32,843 nt of DNA, from the NCBI RefSeq assembly GCF_003331145.1, contig NZ_QLVE01000008.1, positions 1-32,843 on the forward strand, given 5' to 3'. Within the stretch, counting starts at the first letter, position 1; the number at the start of each line of letters is the position of its first letter. A model generated the notes under the pieces. That model was not told the DNA's origin. It worked only from the letters and a program-made list of their open reading frames with translations, and searched no databases. Made by a program: the position numbers and the translations under genes. Below, in pieces: positions 31,938 to 32,843 of the stretch. This stretch comes from Exiguobacterium sp. TNDT2 (GTDB lineage: Bacteria; Bacillota; Bacilli; Exiguobacteriales; Exiguobacteriaceae).

Positions 31938-31982
31938 AACGTTCAGGCCCGTGTTCCTTCCGAGGACCGGGCTATTTTTTTT
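31938..31982 (+). ncRNA. candidate short structured RNA upstream of Abi gene
   Basis: From the predicted start (about 31938) to the end of the T run (31982) the transcript would be about 45 nt. It has a short 5' tail (AACGUUCA) and one bulged hairpin: outer GGCCCG/CGGGCU, single-U bulges, inner UCCU/AGGA with a UCCG tetraloop, then eight U residues. It ends 6 bases before the first in-frame ATG of the Abi gene. Conserved small RNAs (the abiF RNA motif) are known upstream of Abi_2 genes, from published motif searches; whether this one belongs to that motif was not checked. Confidence 0.45.
31946..31982 (+). terminator. terminator hairpin immediately before Abi gene
   Basis: GGCCCG (31946-31951) pairs with CGGGCT (31968-31973); inner bases 31954-31957 and 31962-31966 region extend the stem; eight T residues follow (31975-31982). 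Placed a few bases from the Abi start, it would reduce Abi expression to read-through. Confidence 0.85.
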
Positions 31983-32000
31983 ACAAGGATGCGTTCAATC

Positions 32001-32843
32001 ATGAAACCTTTTAAGACCCATAATCAACAATTAACCATACTTAGATCGAGAGACATGGTAATCACTAATGGTTCTAGAGCAAAACGAATCTTAGAAAATG
32101 AAGGCTATTACAACGTTATTAATGGCTATAAAGATTTATTTCTAATTAAAAATACGAACGGAAGTCCTGTCCAACCTGAACAATATTTACAAAATACTAC
32201 TTTTGAAGAAGTTCACTCTTTATATGTGTTAGATCGTGAATTACGAAATATTTTACTAAAATACTTATTAATATTTGAAAAAGATATTAAATCTAAAATT
32301 TCATATCGATTTTCTGAAGAACATCCTAGTGCCAACGCTTATCTTGATATTAGAAGCTTTACTAATAACCCGGATAAATTAAAAGACACAGTCGAGCTTA
32401 TTGCTATCATCGCAAGTACCATTTCTCGTCATGCTAAACGCTCGGGTAGTTCTATAAAACATTACTTAGACAACCACCAAGAGGTGCCGTTATGGGTCCT
32501 GGTAAATCAATTAACTATTGGAAACGTAAATAATTTTTACAAATATGTTGATGATACACTTAAAGATAGAATTGCAAAGGATTATTCTATTAATTACAGA
32601 AAACATTATAATTCAGTTGCTTCTATACCTAAAGAGACTTTGATGGATATTTTAAAAACCGTCAATATGTTTAGAAATGTCTGCGCACATGAAGAACGAT
32701 TATATTGTTTCAAATTAAATCGGCCTGCACGAAGTACCAATATCTCAAATATGTTAAACATACCTGTGAACTTTTTATCAGGAAATCTTTTTACAGTCAT
32801 CGCACAATTGAAGTTAGTTTTAATTAAAAAAGATTTTAATGAG
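32001..32843 (+). CDS. Abi_2 family (AbiD/AbiF-like) HEPN protein, partial
   Basis: An open frame of 281 codons with no stop before the contig end. The N-terminal part has the Abi_2 hallmark helix-turn region LRSRDMVITNGSRAKRILENEGYYNVINGYKDLFL. The HEPN RNase motif RNVCAH (Arg225-x4-His230) is intact near the C-terminus, followed by EERLYCF; the family is linked to abortive infection, and AbiF-like proteins are proposed relatives of Cas13 ancestors. Family members are often about 300-370 residues, so perhaps some tens of residues are missing. AAGGAT lies 10 bases from the ATG at 32001; an ATG at 31989 (four residues longer) overlaps that site. Composition is far more AT-rich than all other genes, suggesting recent transfer. 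Confidence 0.87.
   Translation, partial: MKPFKTHNQQLTILRSRDMVITNGSRAKRILENEGYYNVINGYKDLFLIKNTNGSPVQPEQYLQNTTFEEVHSLYVLDRELRNILLKYLLIFEKDIKSKISYRFSEEHPSANAYLDIRSFTNNPDKLKDTVELIAIIASTISRHAKRSGSSIKHYLDNHQEVPLWVLVNQLTIGNVNNFYKYVDDTLKDRIAKDYSINYRKHYNSVASIPKETLMDILKTVNMFRNVCAHEERLYCFKLNRPARSTNISNMLNIPVNFLSGNLFTVIAQLKLVLIKKDFNE

Noticed and set aside
1-32843. CRISPR arrays, tRNA or rRNA genes, insertion sequences
   Set aside because: No regularly spaced direct repeats, cloverleaf-like segments, rRNA-like stretches or transposase frames were seen anywhere in the window.

Overview
The window looks like a chromosomal contig from a low-to-medium G+C Gram-positive bacterium of the Bacillales, most likely Exiguobacterium or a close relative. 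This is judged from the zapA-cvpA-polX-mutS2-DUF350 gene order (known from Bacillus), strong AGGAGG-type ribosome binding sites, frequent TTG/GTG starts, OhrR/Ohr and the overall codon use. The genus is an inference. The first 14 bases match the end of the Tn5/Nextera mosaic end, so the left edge is a library artefact.

Layout. 1-383: contig edge and a small unknown gene. 589-4498: an ABC exporter operon (ATPase plus a very large FtsX-type permease with an extra C-terminal domain). 4551-5515: a lipoprotein and an unknown protein. 5566-10981 (minus): the housekeeping cluster zapA, cvpA, polX, mutS2, a DUF350 membrane protein and an unlisted 28-residue membrane peptide. 11202-13588: a dicarboxylate-type symporter, a GNAT acetyltransferase and a small membrane protein. 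13622-15731 (minus): an M23 peptidoglycan hydrolase with an N-terminal coiled coil and a VanZ-like protein. 15894-18330: a thiol peroxidase-type Gpx, a CAP-domain protein and the divergent ohrR/ohr pair. 18422-21479: a metallophosphoesterase, a zinc alcohol/formaldehyde dehydrogenase and a CDF metal exporter. 21594-24339 (minus): an SH3-like membrane protein and an ABC-F ATPase whose leader holds tandem mini-ORFs and a terminator. 24442-28994: MBL hydrolase, aldo/keto reductase, PH-domain protein, DUF1836 regulator, hemolysin III/TrhA and a DsbA-family oxidoreductase. 29056-31753: a lone ribbon-helix-helix antitoxin-like gene, an MFS transporter and a second MBL hydrolase.

The last 1.1 kb (about 31754 to the end) is strikingly AT-rich and unlike the rest. 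It holds a near-consensus promoter, a short hairpin-plus-U-tract RNA unit and, immediately after it, an Abi_2 (AbiD/AbiF-like) HEPN protein that runs off the contig. The order promoter, small structured RNA, terminator, toxin-like RNase is the most interesting system here: a candidate RNA-antitoxin/AbiF-type phage-defence module.

The second notable system is the ABC-F leader, which looks like a ribosome-sensing attenuator for antibiotic-inducible ribosome protection. Several genes carry clean inverted repeats in their promoters (ohr, CDF exporter, hemolysin III, the RHH gene), and nearly every gene end has a clear intrinsic terminator, so transcription units can be drawn with some confidence. 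Oxidative/thiol stress (Gpx, Ohr, DsbA, aldo/keto reductase, ADH), envelope maintenance (M23, CAP, VanZ, ABC exporter) and metal or drug export are the main themes.
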